Origin: an uncultured Erysipelotrichaceae bacterium
GTDB taxonomy: Bacteria > Bacillota_I > Bacilli_A > RF39 > UBA660
Assembly (NCBI GenBank): GCA_902791625.1
Contig: CADAWN010000003.1
Coordinates: forward strand, 1 to 64,000
Direction of reading: 5' to 3'
DNA: 64,000 bases
Each line of letters begins with the position of its first letter. The stretch's first letter is position 1. The position numbers and the translations under genes were made by a program. Shown here in pieces: positions 54,669 to 63,305 of the stretch. Under the pieces are notes generated by a model. The model saw only the letters and a program-made list of their open reading frames with translations, did no database searches and was not told where the DNA came from.

Positions 54669-56324
54669 ATGAGTCTAGATACAGTTAAAATAACAGTAGA
54701 TGGAAAAGATTTTTATACTAAAAAAGGAACTACTTTGGAAGCAATAGCTAAAGAATTTGAAAAAGATTTTAAACATCCAATATTAGTTGCTAAAGCAAAT
54801 AATTCTTTAAAAGAATTAAATTATAAAGTAGAAAAACCTAAAAACATAACTTTTTTAGATTTAACTAGTAAAGAAGGAAATAAAATACATATTAATACAC
54901 TTGTATTCATTCTTTCAGTTGCAGTAAAAGAATTATATGGAATTAAATATGATATTTGTTCTAGACATTCTATAGATAAAGGACTATACATTGGAACTAA
55001 TTTTGTTCTAACTGAAAGTAGACTAGAAGATATTAAGAAAAAGATGGAAGAAATAATAAACGAAGAAAGACCAATTGCTAAGCTAAATGTTGATAGATTA
55101 GAAGCTAGAGATTACTTTAGTAAAATAGGAGATAAGTCTAAAGTTAATATTTTAAAGTATACTACTAATTCATATATAACTTTATATAAATTGGGTAACT
55201 ATTATGATTATTTTTATACTAGAATGCCAATAAATACTAAATATGTTAAAGAATTTGACTTAACATATATTTCAAAAGATGGCTTAGTACTAAGATTCCC
55301 AACTATATATAATAGTGATACTATAAAAGAATATCAAGATCATCCAGGTATGTTTAAAGCATTTAAAGATTGTTCAGATTGGGCTAAAAATATGAATGTA
55401 ACAGATGCATCTTTACTAAATGATGTTGTATCTACTGGAAAGATAGATGAGTTTATTCGTATAAATGAAGCTAAACAAAATAATGAGTTATTAGAACTAG
55501 CTAAAAGAATTAAAAATAATGGTGAACTAAAAGCAGTATTACTTGCTGGACCATCTTCATCTGGTAAAACAACTACATCTAAAAAATTATGTATGTTTTT
55601 AAAATCATTTGGAGTAAAACCCTTAGTTATTTCTATGGATGACTATTTTGTAGAAAGAGAAGAAACTCCAGTTGATGAAAATGGAAAACCTGATTATGAA
55701 TGTTTAGAAGCAGTAGATTTAAAACTATTGGATAAACAATTACAAGAATTAGTAAGTGGTGAAGAAGTAACACTTCCTACATATAATTTCTTAACAGGAA
55801 AAAAAGAATTTAAAGAAAAAGCTAAACTAGACCCTAATGGAATTATAGTTATGGAAGGTATTCATGCACTTGATGATAAAATATTAAAGAATAGTAATGG
55901 TAAAAATGTATTTAGAATATATATATCTGCTCTTACAGAATTAAATATAGATAATCATAATTGTATTTCAACAACAAGTAATAGATTACTAAGAAGAATA
56001 GTAAGAGATAATAAAACTCGCGGACATAGTGTTCAAAAAACATTATCTTCATGGGGTGAAGTAAGAACAGGAGAAGAAAAATATATTTTCCCTTATCAAG
56101 ATAACGCAGATTATGTATTTAACTCTGGATTACTATATGAAATAGGAATACTAAAAACATATGTTGAACCACTACTTTATTCAGTAGATCCAAGAGATAG
56201 TTGTTATGAAGAAGCTAAAAGATTAATTAACTTCTTAGGTTTCTTCTTACCAATACCAGCTGATGCAATACCACAAGATTCAGTATTAAGAGAATTTATT
56301 GGAGGAAGTTGTTTTTACGAATAA
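54669..56324 (+). CDS. Uridine kinase-like protein with N-terminal TGS/ThrRS-editing-like domain
   Basis: 551 residues. N-terminal TGS domain (VKITVDGKDFYTKKGTTLEAIAKEF), then a domain like the second additional domain of threonyl-tRNA synthetase (ICSRHSIDKGLYIGTNF), then a P-loop kinase of the uridine kinase/phosphoribulokinase type: GPSSSGKTTTSKKL (about 296-309), DDYFVEREETP, MEGIHALDD. Known in several Firmicutes as a nucleoside-kinase-like protein; the exact substrate is uncertain. ATG 54669 follows GAGGGTG. Confidence 0.85.
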   Translation: MSLDTVKITVDGKDFYTKKGTTLEAIAKEFEKDFKHPILVAKANNSLKELNYKVEKPKNITFLDLTSKEGNKIHINTLVFILSVAVKELYGIKYDICSRHSIDKGLYIGTNFVLTESRLEDIKKKMEEIINEERPIAKLNVDRLEARDYFSKIGDKSKVNILKYTTNSYITLYKLGNYYDYFYTRMPINTKYVKEFDLTYISKDGLVLRFPTIYNSDTIKEYQDHPGMFKAFKDCSDWAKNMNVTDASLLNDVVSTGKIDEFIRINEAKQNNELLELAKRIKNNGELKAVLLAGPSSSGKTTTSKKLCMFLKSFGVKPLVISMDDYFVEREETPVDENGKPDYECLEAVDLKLLDKQLQELVSGEEVTLPTYNFLTGKKEFKEKAKLDPNGIIVMEGIHALDDKILKNSNGKNVFRIYISALTELNIDNHNCISTTSNRLLRRIVRDNKTRGHSVQKTLSSWGEVRTGEEKYIFPYQDNADYVFNSGLLYEIGILKTYVEPLLYSVDPRDSCYEEAKRLINFLGFFLPIPADAIPQDSVLREFIGGSCFYE

Positions 56325-56356
56325 CTTTCTTTTAATATAAAGAAAGGAGTACTAAT

Positions 56357-57661
56357 ATGCTAATAGATAATCCACTTAATAAAAGATATGATATAGATGA
56401 AATAGAAAAATTAATGTTTGATGATTTTAATTCTAAATCAGAAGAATTGTACAGGATGTCATGTGAAGAAATAGTAATAGATTCTAATGCATCAGAAAAA
56501 GAAATAGAAGATTTGAAGAATATTAATCATAAATTAAGAAAGTGCGAAATTTTAGTAAAAGATAATGAAAAGAATAGTATTGAAAAAGTAAAAAAAATTG
56601 TAGATATATTAGTAGATAATAATCAATACGTAATTTTAAAAATATTTAAAGAAAAAGATTTTCCTTTTAGTGAATTTAAAAATACTAAATATATAAACAA
56701 AGTAAAAATAGGAGATTTTCAATATGGTGTTGAAATTTCACAAGCTATAAGAACAGATGAGTTATTAAATATTTTTGTTAAAGATATAAAAGAATCAAAT
56801 TTAAGTCCATTTGAAAAATATATTAGTGTTTATAATATCGTAAAAAAGTATAAACAGTATAATGAAACACCAGGAGAAGTAACTGATGAAAAGATGAAAT
56901 CAAGAAATATTTATAATATACTTTTTAATGATTATATGGTGTGTGTTGGGTATTCAGAAATGTTGAAAGCTCTATGTAATAAAATAGATATACCATGTAC
57001 ATCTATAGATTGTTATATGAATGAATCAGTGTTAGAAGGAAAAGAATTTGATGATAAAGCATATGTTGGTCATGAAAGAAATATGGTATATTTAAAAGAT
57101 CCTAAGTATAATCTAGATGGTTATTATTATGCAGATGCTTGTTGGGATAATTTCTTGGATAAAGATAGCTACACTTATCTTGCTTTAACACCTAGAGAAA
57201 TAACTAATATATCAGTTAAACCTTTAAAAATGCAAACGGAAGATTTATTAGATGTTGATAATATAGATGAATTTCTAAGAAAACTTAATTATTTACCTTC
57301 TTATAGTTTTAATGATTTAATTGAACTTATTAAAAATATAGATTCAGAGTATTATGAAGAAATTAGAGAAAAATATGATTTGAGTGGACTATTTATAAAA
57401 AAAGATCCAAAACTAATAGCTGATTTATATACTCATATTCAGTCTAAAACTAAGAATAAAGAAATAGATGGTAAAACAATTGAAAGAGCAGTAAGAACTG
57501 TTCATAAAAGAATATATCCTGATCTTTCTCAGGAAAAAAGAATTGATGATTTAGTAGATATGTTAGTATATAATGATATACGTGCAGAACAAGAAAAAAT
57601 AGAAAAAACTAATGATGAGGGAACCGAAGTAATTGGTATAGGAGATAAATTTAAATTTTAA
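56357..57661 (+). CDS. Transglutaminase-like protein
   Basis: 434 residues, cytoplasmic by sequence (no signal). Cys196 in YMVCVGYSEMLKALC, His239 in VGHERNMVYL and Asp260 in YYADACWDN are spaced like the Cys-His-Asp triad of the transglutaminase-like superfamily (core CxGYS; H; D). The N-terminal 180 and C-terminal 130 residues were not recognised. AAAGGAG Shine-Dalgarno, 32 bases after the kinase gene, likely the same operon. Whether it is a protease, transglutaminase or inactive cannot be told. Confidence 0.7.
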   Translation: MLIDNPLNKRYDIDEIEKLMFDDFNSKSEELYRMSCEEIVIDSNASEKEIEDLKNINHKLRKCEILVKDNEKNSIEKVKKIVDILVDNNQYVILKIFKEKDFPFSEFKNTKYINKVKIGDFQYGVEISQAIRTDELLNIFVKDIKESNLSPFEKYISVYNIVKKYKQYNETPGEVTDEKMKSRNIYNILFNDYMVCVGYSEMLKALCNKIDIPCTSIDCYMNESVLEGKEFDDKAYVGHERNMVYLKDPKYNLDGYYYADACWDNFLDKDSYTYLALTPREITNISVKPLKMQTEDLLDVDNIDEFLRKLNYLPSYSFNDLIELIKNIDSEYYEEIREKYDLSGLFIKKDPKLIADLYTHIQSKTKNKEIDGKTIERAVRTVHKRIYPDLSQEKRIDDLVDMLVYNDIRAEQEKIEKTNDEGTEVIGIGDKFKF

Positions 57662-57690
57662 TTGCCAAAACCTTTATTTTATGGTAATAT
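57662..57690 (+). promoter_or_regulatory. Promoter of secG
   Basis: TTGCCA (57662-57667), 17 bp, TAATAT (57685-57690), with TGG before the -10. Confidence 0.6.
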
Positions 57691-57717
57691 ATTACTAGTC
57701 GAGAAACGGAGGCATAT

Positions 57718-57930
57718 ATGAAAGTATTTTTATTAGTAATATCAATCCTATTAATTATAATAGTTTTACTTCAAAGTGGTAAATCAGGAGATGCTGCTAA
57801 GATATTATCTGGTGGTAATAGTGATTTATTCTCTAAGAGAAAAGAAAGAGGAACAGAACTAGCTTTAACTAGAATTACATTTGTATTAGGTATTACATTT
57901 TTTATAATTTGTTTAGTATCTTCTTTTTAG
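57718..57930 (+). CDS. secG: Protein-export membrane protein SecG
   Basis: Auxiliary SecYEG subunit. 70 residues, two hydrophobic segments (VFLLVISILLIIIVLLQ and FVLGITFFIICLVSS) with the family loop SGKSGDAAKILSGGNSDLF between. CGGAGG Shine-Dalgarno. First of the Bacillus-like order secG-rnr-smpB-ssrA. Confidence 0.94.
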   Translation: MKVFLLVISILLIIIVLLQSGKSGDAAKILSGGNSDLFSKRKERGTELALTRITFVLGITFFIICLVSSF

Positions 57931-57950
57931 ACCGTAAGGTCTTTTTTTTC
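57929..57950 (+). terminator. Terminator of secG
   Basis: AGACC GTAA GGTCT, a tetraloop hairpin that includes the stop codon, then T-run. Confidence 0.75.
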
Positions 57951-57970
57951 TTGGTATTTTAAGTACAATT

Positions 57971-57979
57971 TGTTATAAT
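57971..57979 (+). promoter_or_regulatory. Extended -10 promoter of rnr
   Basis: TGTTATAAT, 20 bases before the start codon. Confidence 0.55.
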
Positions 57980-57998
57980 ATAGTTGAAGGTGAAGAGT

Positions 57999-60101
57999 AT
58001 GAAGGACAAGGTTGTTGAAGTATTAAAAGAAAGTGATAAAGCACTTACTATTTATGATATACAAGATAAATTAGGAATAAAAGAAATAGATGATATAAAA
58101 GAGTTACAAAGTATTTTAAATAACTTAGAAAAAGAAGCTATTATCTATCATTCTAATAAAGATAGATATATGATGTTAGAAGATAGTCACCTACATAGAG
58201 GAATAATGAGAGCTAATAAGAAAGGTTTTGGATTTGTTGATATAGACAATTCAGAAACTGATGTATATGTTAGTGAAGATAATATGAATGGTGCTCTTCA
58301 TGATGATATAGTATTAGTAGAAATAACTAGTAAAAAAGGAATAGATAGACCAGAAGGAAGAGTATTAAGAATAGTAGAAAGAAAAAATGATACTTATGTT
58401 GGAGAAATTAACTTTAAAAAAGATAAAGGAATAGTATCTCTAGATGATAATAAGTTAAGAATTAAAGTACAAGTACCAAAAGATAAAACTATGAATGCTG
58501 TAGATGGACATAAAGTAGTAGTTAAACTTGGTAAAAGAATAGACAATCATACTTTTCAAGGTGAAGTAATAGAAATAATTGGACATAAGAATGATCCAGG
58601 AATAGATATTTTATCAATAGTTAAAAAATATAATATAGAAACTGATTTACCAGATGATGTTAAAGTTGAATTAAAAGATTTTCCTAATGAAGTAACAGAA
58701 GAAGAAATTAAAGGTAGACGTGATTTACGTAACGAAGTTATATTTACTATTGATGGTGATGATACTAAAGATATAGATGATGCAATATCAATTAAGAGAA
58801 AGAATAATGGTAATTATATATTAGGAGTACATATCGCAGATGTAAGTTATTATGTTAAAGAAGGAAGCCCACTAGATAATGATGCAATGGAAAGAGGTAC
58901 TTCTGTATACTTAGTAGATAGAGTTATACCAATGCTTCCACATGAACTATCTAACGGAATATGTTCACTTAATCCAAATGTTGATAGACTTGCAATATCA
59001 TGTGTAATGGAATTTAACGCACAAGGAAGACAAGTAAATTATGAAATATTTGAAAGTGTAATTAGATCAAATATTCAAATGACTTATAAAAAAGTGAATC
59101 AAGTATTAGAAGAAAATAAGGTTCCAGAAGGATATGAAAAGTTTGTTAAAGACTTAAAATTAATGCATGAACTTGCTGATATTTTAAGACATGAAAAAGA
59201 AAATAGAGGATATATTGATTTTAAAGTAGATGAAGCTAAGATTTTAGTAGATGAAGATTGTGTTCCATATGAAGTAACACTTAGAAATAGAGGAACAGGA
59301 GAAAGACTAATAGAAGATTTTATGATTGCAGCTAATGAATGTGTTGCAACTCATATTTACTTTATGAATCTACCATTTATATACCGTGTACATGAAATGC
59401 CAAAAGAAGAAAGAATAAGAGAATTCTTAAGCTTTATAGGTACACTTGGATACAATACTACAGGTAATTTAAAAGAAAATACTCCTAAAAATATTCAAAA
59501 ACTAATTAAGTTATTAGAGGATAAAAAAGAGTTTAAAATACTATCAAGCTTACTACTTAGAAGTATGCAGAAAGCTGAGTATAAACCAATTAACTTAGGT
59601 CACTTTGGACTAGCAAGTAAATGTTATACACACTTTACCTCACCAATAAGACGTTATCCAGATACTACTGTTCATAGACTTTTAAGAACTTATCTCTTTA
59701 ATAATAAGTTAGATGATGGTACAATAAGACATTGGGAAGATAAATTAGTATATATAGCTGATCACTCTTCAGCTAAAGAAAGAGCAAGTATTAACTGTGA
59801 AAGAGAAGTTGAAGATATGAAGATGGCTGAATATATGGAAAAACATATTGGTGAAGAATTTGAAGGAATGATATCATCAGTTATGAGTTTTGGTATGTTT
59901 GTTGAGTTAGATAATTTAATTGAAGGATTAGTATCTGTTAAAGATATGAAAGGATTCTTTAATTATAATGAAGAAAGAATGTCTTTAACTAATGAAAAAA
60001 GTGGAGAAAAGTACATAATTGGAGATAGGGTAATAGTTAAAGTAATAAGAGCTTCAAAAGACGAGAAAACAATAGATTTTGAAATAGTAAAGAAGGTGTA
60101 G
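57999..60101 (+). CDS. rnr: Ribonuclease R
   Basis: 3'-5' exoribonuclease that degrades structured RNA and works with tmRNA/SmpB in non-stop mRNA decay. N-terminal winged helix, cold-shock domains (MRANKKGFGFVDI), RNB catalytic core with FTIDGDDTKDIDDAISI and HFTSPIRRYPDT, then S1 domain (GEEFEGMISSVMSFGMFVEL). 700 residues from ATG 57999 after AAGGTG; TTG 57984 is less suitable. Confidence 0.96.
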   Translation: MKDKVVEVLKESDKALTIYDIQDKLGIKEIDDIKELQSILNNLEKEAIIYHSNKDRYMMLEDSHLHRGIMRANKKGFGFVDIDNSETDVYVSEDNMNGALHDDIVLVEITSKKGIDRPEGRVLRIVERKNDTYVGEINFKKDKGIVSLDDNKLRIKVQVPKDKTMNAVDGHKVVVKLGKRIDNHTFQGEVIEIIGHKNDPGIDILSIVKKYNIETDLPDDVKVELKDFPNEVTEEEIKGRRDLRNEVIFTIDGDDTKDIDDAISIKRKNNGNYILGVHIADVSYYVKEGSPLDNDAMERGTSVYLVDRVIPMLPHELSNGICSLNPNVDRLAISCVMEFNAQGRQVNYEIFESVIRSNIQMTYKKVNQVLEENKVPEGYEKFVKDLKLMHELADILRHEKENRGYIDFKVDEAKILVDEDCVPYEVTLRNRGTGERLIEDFMIAANECVATHIYFMNLPFIYRVHEMPKEERIREFLSFIGTLGYNTTGNLKENTPKNIQKLIKLLEDKKEFKILSSLLLRSMQKAEYKPINLGHFGLASKCYTHFTSPIRRYPDTTVHRLLRTYLFNNKLDDGTIRHWEDKLVYIADHSSAKERASINCEREVEDMKMAEYMEKHIGEEFEGMISSVMSFGMFVELDNLIEGLVSVKDMKGFFNYNEERMSLTNEKSGEKYIIGDRVIVKVIRASKDEKTIDFEIVKKV

Positions 60102-60102
60102 T

Positions 60103-61305
60103 ATGACAAAAGTAAAGAAAAGAAAAATGAAGAAATCAGCTAAAATAATTATTTTCTTTTCTATAATCTTAATAGGAGTAGGCGTAGGACTAGAATATAG
60201 AAATTATAAAAATAAAGATAATAAACCAACACCTAAGAAGGAAGTAAAAAAAGAAGTAAAGAAAGAAAAAGATTATAAAGCATCAATTGTAATGGTTGGA
60301 GATGCCCTAATACACTGGGGTGTTTATAATGATGCTAAACAAAGTGATGGATCATATGATTTTAAGCCACAATTATCAGAAATAAAGCCAATTTCATCAA
60401 AATATGATCTAGCATATTATAATCAAGAAACAGTTCTAGGGGGTACTGCTTTAGGTGTTGCAAGCTATCCTAGATTTAATTCACCTCAAGAAGTAGGAGA
60501 TGCATTCTTAGATGCAGGATTTAATATGGTAAGTTTAGCTACTAATCATACAATGGATAAGGGTGAAGCTGGAGTATTAAAATCAGTTGAATACTGGAAG
60601 AAAAAGGAAAATGTCGCAGTATCAGGACAATGGAGTAGTTTTGAAGAAAGAAATGCTTCAGTTGCCAAAATATATGAAAAAAATAATATTAAATATGCAT
60701 TTATCTCATATACTATATGGACTAATGGTTTAAATACACCAGCTGGTAAAGAATATTTAAATAATGTTTATAGTGATGAAAAAGCAAAAGCTGATATTGA
60801 ATCTGTAAGAGATAAAGTAGACTTTGTAATAGTAGCTATGCACTGGGGTACTGAATACTCATTTAAAGTAGATCAAAAACAAACAGAAATAGCTAATTAT
60901 TTATCTAGTTTAGGAGTAGATTTAATAATAGGAGCTCATCCACATGTTATTCAAACAGTTGAATATATAAATGATGGAAAGACTTTTGTAGTATACTCTT
61001 TAGGTAACTTTATAAGTGATCAAAATGATGTAGATAACTTTACTGGTTTAATGTTTGAAGTAACACTACATAAACATGTAGATTTAAAAGATCAAGTAAC
61101 AAATAAAGTAATTGATCCAAAAGCAGAACTTATTTATACTACAACTTCTAGAACTAGAGGATATAATACTAACTTTAAAGTAGTACCATATCCTAAACTA
61201 AATAATTCACAACTTAATAATTATCAAACATATTATGAAAAGTATAAAGCAATTGTTAATGAGAGATATCCAAACTTAACATGGGGATTAACACACGAGG
61301 TATAA
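60103..61305 (+). CDS. CapA/PgsA-family membrane-anchored metallophosphoesterase-like protein
   Basis: 400 residues. N-terminal basic stretch and one membrane anchor (IIIFFSIILIGVGVGLEY), then a Lys-rich linker. The extracellular domain has the PGA_cap pattern: SIVMVGDALIHWGVY, AYYNQETVLGG, SLATNHTMDKGEAG, IVAMHWGTEY, IIGAHPHVIQ, YSLGNFISD. Such proteins act in poly-gamma-glutamate capsule synthesis, but pgsB and pgsC are absent from the window, so the role is open. It is inserted between rnr and smpB. Confidence 0.85.
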   Translation: MTKVKKRKMKKSAKIIIFFSIILIGVGVGLEYRNYKNKDNKPTPKKEVKKEVKKEKDYKASIVMVGDALIHWGVYNDAKQSDGSYDFKPQLSEIKPISSKYDLAYYNQETVLGGTALGVASYPRFNSPQEVGDAFLDAGFNMVSLATNHTMDKGEAGVLKSVEYWKKKENVAVSGQWSSFEERNASVAKIYEKNNIKYAFISYTIWTNGLNTPAGKEYLNNVYSDEKAKADIESVRDKVDFVIVAMHWGTEYSFKVDQKQTEIANYLSSLGVDLIIGAHPHVIQTVEYINDGKTFVVYSLGNFISDQNDVDNFTGLMFEVTLHKHVDLKDQVTNKVIDPKAELIYTTTSRTRGYNTNFKVVPYPKLNNSQLNNYQTYYEKYKAIVNERYPNLTWGLTHEV

Positions 61306-61306
61306 T

Positions 61307-61747
61307 ATGGAAATTGAAAACAGACAAGCAAGGCACAATTATTTTATAGAAGATACATATGAATGTGGTATAGTTCTAAAAGGTACTGAAATAAAATCTG
61401 TACGTGCTGGTAAATGTAATTTAAGAGATAGCTATGGAATAGTTAAGAATAATGAAGTATATCTTTTAAATATGTTTATTTCTTCTTATAAAGAAGCAAG
61501 TATATATAATGTATCAGAAACTAGAACTAGAAAATTATTACTTCATAAGAAAGAAATAAAAAAGATAAAAGAAGATATTGAACAAAAAGGTTTAACTCTT
61601 ATACCTTTAAAACTATATTTTAAAGGTTCTAATGTTAAGATAGAACTTGGAGTATGTAAAGGTAAAAAGAATTATGATAAGAGAGAAACTATAAAACAAA
61701 GAGATGAAAAAAGAGAAGTTGCTAAATTATTAAAGAATAGATATTAA
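61307..61747 (+). CDS. smpB: SsrA-binding protein SmpB
   Basis: 146 residues. Partner of tmRNA in trans-translation. RQARHNYFIEDTYECGIVL, GTEIKSVRAGKCNLRDSY, ELGVCKGKKNYDKRETIKQRD near the C-terminus. It starts one base after the capA-like stop (GAGGTATA Shine-Dalgarno), and ssrA follows 112 bases after its stop, the usual pairing. Confidence 0.97.
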   Translation: MEIENRQARHNYFIEDTYECGIVLKGTEIKSVRAGKCNLRDSYGIVKNNEVYLLNMFISSYKEASIYNVSETRTRKLLLHKKEIKKIKEDIEQKGLTLIPLKLYFKGSNVKIELGVCKGKKNYDKRETIKQRDEKREVAKLLKNRY

Positions 61748-61795
61748 AGTATAAAAAATGTATATATCTTTCATAAATAATAATATAAAGTAGAT

Positions 61796-61823
61796 AAAGG
61801 TTCTATTTCAGGACCTTTTTTCT
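61796..61823 (+). terminator. Terminator of rnr-capA-smpB
   Basis: AAAGGTTCT (61796-61804) pairs with AGGACCTTT (61810-61818), then T-run. Confidence 0.8.
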
Positions 61824-61851
61824 TTACTTTTTACTTATTTTTTTGTATAAT
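61823..61851 (+). promoter_or_regulatory. Promoter of ssrA
   Basis: TTTACT (61823-61828), 17 bp, TATAAT (61846-61851). The mature tmRNA 5' end is 9 bases further on. Confidence 0.65.
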
Positions 61852-61859
61852 CTCCTCAT

Positions 61860-62240
61860 GGGGATGCAATGGTTTCGACGGTATTATTATCGCATAGATG
61901 GCAAGTCGAGTGCTTACGTAAAAAGCAAAAAGCAATAAATGCAAACAAAGTAAAAAATGCTTTAGCTAATTTATTTGGTTCTAAGAACCAAGAATTAGCT
62001 TTCGCCTAATTAATTAAAAGGCAAGCGTCTCTACTATTTTTACCTAGCAAATAGATAGGGATTCATTTTATAGGTTATAGCTATCTTTTGCCTAGAAGAT
62101 AGAAAGAATAATCAGGCTGGTACATTTATTTTGTCGTTAACTACTTGATAAGTGTATAAGATTATTTAGTTAACTAAACTTGTAGAGGTTTATGTAGAGG
62201 TAATATCGGACAGGAGTTCAATTCTCCTCATCTCCACCAT
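61860..62240 (+). ncRNA. ssrA: Transfer-messenger RNA (tmRNA)
   Basis: Rescues stalled ribosomes and tags the peptides. 5' end GGGGATGCAATGGTTTCGACG pairs with CATCTCC at 62230-62236, followed by discriminator A and encoded CCA (ends 62240); the T-arm GGACAGGAGTTCAATTCTCC is present. The tag frame is 61941-62009: 22 codons starting GCA, AAC, AAA, ending in Leu-Ala-Phe-Ala and TAA. The AFA ending is like Mollicutes tags, not the LAA of Bacillus. The gap from smpB to 62371 otherwise has only the two terminators. Confidence 0.95.
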
Positions 62241-62253
62241 CATCTCCACCATT
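62230..62253 (+). repeat. Duplicated tmRNA 3' end
   Basis: CATCTCCACCAT occurs twice in a row (62230-62241, 62242-62253). The second copy lies just outside the mature RNA. Confidence 0.75.
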
Positions 62254-62261
62254 ATTGAATT

Positions 62262-62290
62262 ATTCGAACTTTTCTAGTTCGTTTTTTTTA
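62262..62290 (+). terminator. Terminator of ssrA
   Basis: CGAAC / GTTCG short stem, then a T-run. Confidence 0.65.
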
Positions 62291-62371
62291 TTTTTGGTAT
62301 ACTTTACACAATAATCAAAAAAATAATTAAAATCTCTAAATAAGTGATACAATTATAATAGAGGTGAACTT

Positions 62372-62950
62372 ATGAACGATAACAATGATAAAAAAAGATA
62401 TTGTCCTAATTGTGGAGCTCCTTTAACATCAGAAATATGTCCATATTGTAATGGTGTAACTGGTGTAGAAACACAAGATTTGGTTATGGAATATCCAGTA
62501 ATTCAATGTAAGGAAGCTAATTTAACCTTTATTACTTCTACATTTTTTATAATTTTTGGAGCCTTTTTTATACTTATAGGAGTAGGAGTACCATTAGCAC
62601 TTATGTTTTCTATGAATGAAATTGATATCATGCTTCCAATGGTTATAGTTATATTTGGTGGTATAGGATTAGGAACAATAATATTTGGACTTAATAGAGT
62701 AATAAGAAATAAAAAAGTTAAAACATATGGAAAAGAAATAGATGCAACTGTATATGGATATATGAATGATCAATATCAGGGTGATGCAGAAGTAGTAAAA
62801 TTACTTGTAGATACAAATGAAGGTAAAAAATTCATTTTATATCAAACAGGAAAAAATACAAAACCATATAAAATTAACAGTACAATAAAGCTATTAGTAT
62901 ATAAAGATATGTTCTTAATAAAAGAAGATAATAAATACTATTTTCAATAA
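62372..62950 (+). CDS. Zinc-ribbon membrane protein of unknown function
   Basis: 192 residues. N-terminal zinc ribbon CPNCGAPLTSEICPYC (about 11-26), then two hydrophobic segments (about 52-75 and 85-105), then a soluble part of predicted beta strands (YGKEIDATVYGYM, KLLVDTNEGKKFILYQTG). Function unknown; resembles DUF3592-type membrane proteins only loosely. AGAGGTG Shine-Dalgarno. Confidence 0.7.
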   Translation: MNDNNDKKRYCPNCGAPLTSEICPYCNGVTGVETQDLVMEYPVIQCKEANLTFITSTFFIIFGAFFILIGVGVPLALMFSMNEIDIMLPMVIVIFGGIGLGTIIFGLNRVIRNKKVKTYGKEIDATVYGYMNDQYQGDAEVVKLLVDTNEGKKFILYQTGKNTKPYKINSTIKLLVYKDMFLIKEDNKYYFQ

Positions 62951-62988
62951 TAAAATTTATGGTATAATGATGATAAGGAGATAAGGTT

Positions 62989-63246
62989 ATGAATTTAGAA
63001 CAGGAAGTACTTAAAATTCAAGAAAGAAATAAAAGAGTAGAATTAGATAAATCATGGGAGACTAGTTGGTTAAGAAGAATTTGTATAATGATCTTAACTT
63101 ATATTGTAGTTATTGTTTATTCTTATCTAATTAGAAAGTATGATAATATCTTTCTAACTTCTTTAGTTCCTGTAATAGGTTTTACTTTATCTACACTATC
63201 ATTAAAAGCAGTTAGAAAAATATGGGAGAAACTATCTAAAAAATAG
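62989..63246 (+). CDS. Small two-helix membrane protein
   Basis: 85 residues; charged N-terminus, then two hydrophobic segments (ICIMILTYIVVIVYSYLI and IFLTSLVPVIGFTLSTLSL). Not recognised. AAGGAG Shine-Dalgarno; a possible own promoter (TGGTATAAT about 62960). Ends at a terminator. Confidence 0.65.
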   Translation: MNLEQEVLKIQERNKRVELDKSWETSWLRRICIMILTYIVVIVYSYLIRKYDNIFLTSLVPVIGFTLSTLSLKAVRKIWEKLSKK

Positions 63247-63248
63247 TA

Positions 63249-63280
63249 TTAATCAATCTTTTTGGATTGATTTTTATTTT
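63249..63280 (+). terminator. Terminator after the small membrane protein gene
   Basis: AATCAATC (63251-63258) and GATTGATT (63265-63272) stem, then T-run. Confidence 0.75.
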
Positions 63281-63305
63281 TGTTAATAATAGGAGGAGTA
63301 AATTT

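Noticed and set aside
62242-62253. A second tRNA or tmRNA gene from the repeated CCA end
   Set aside because: Only 12 bases are repeated; no second T-arm or acceptor partner.
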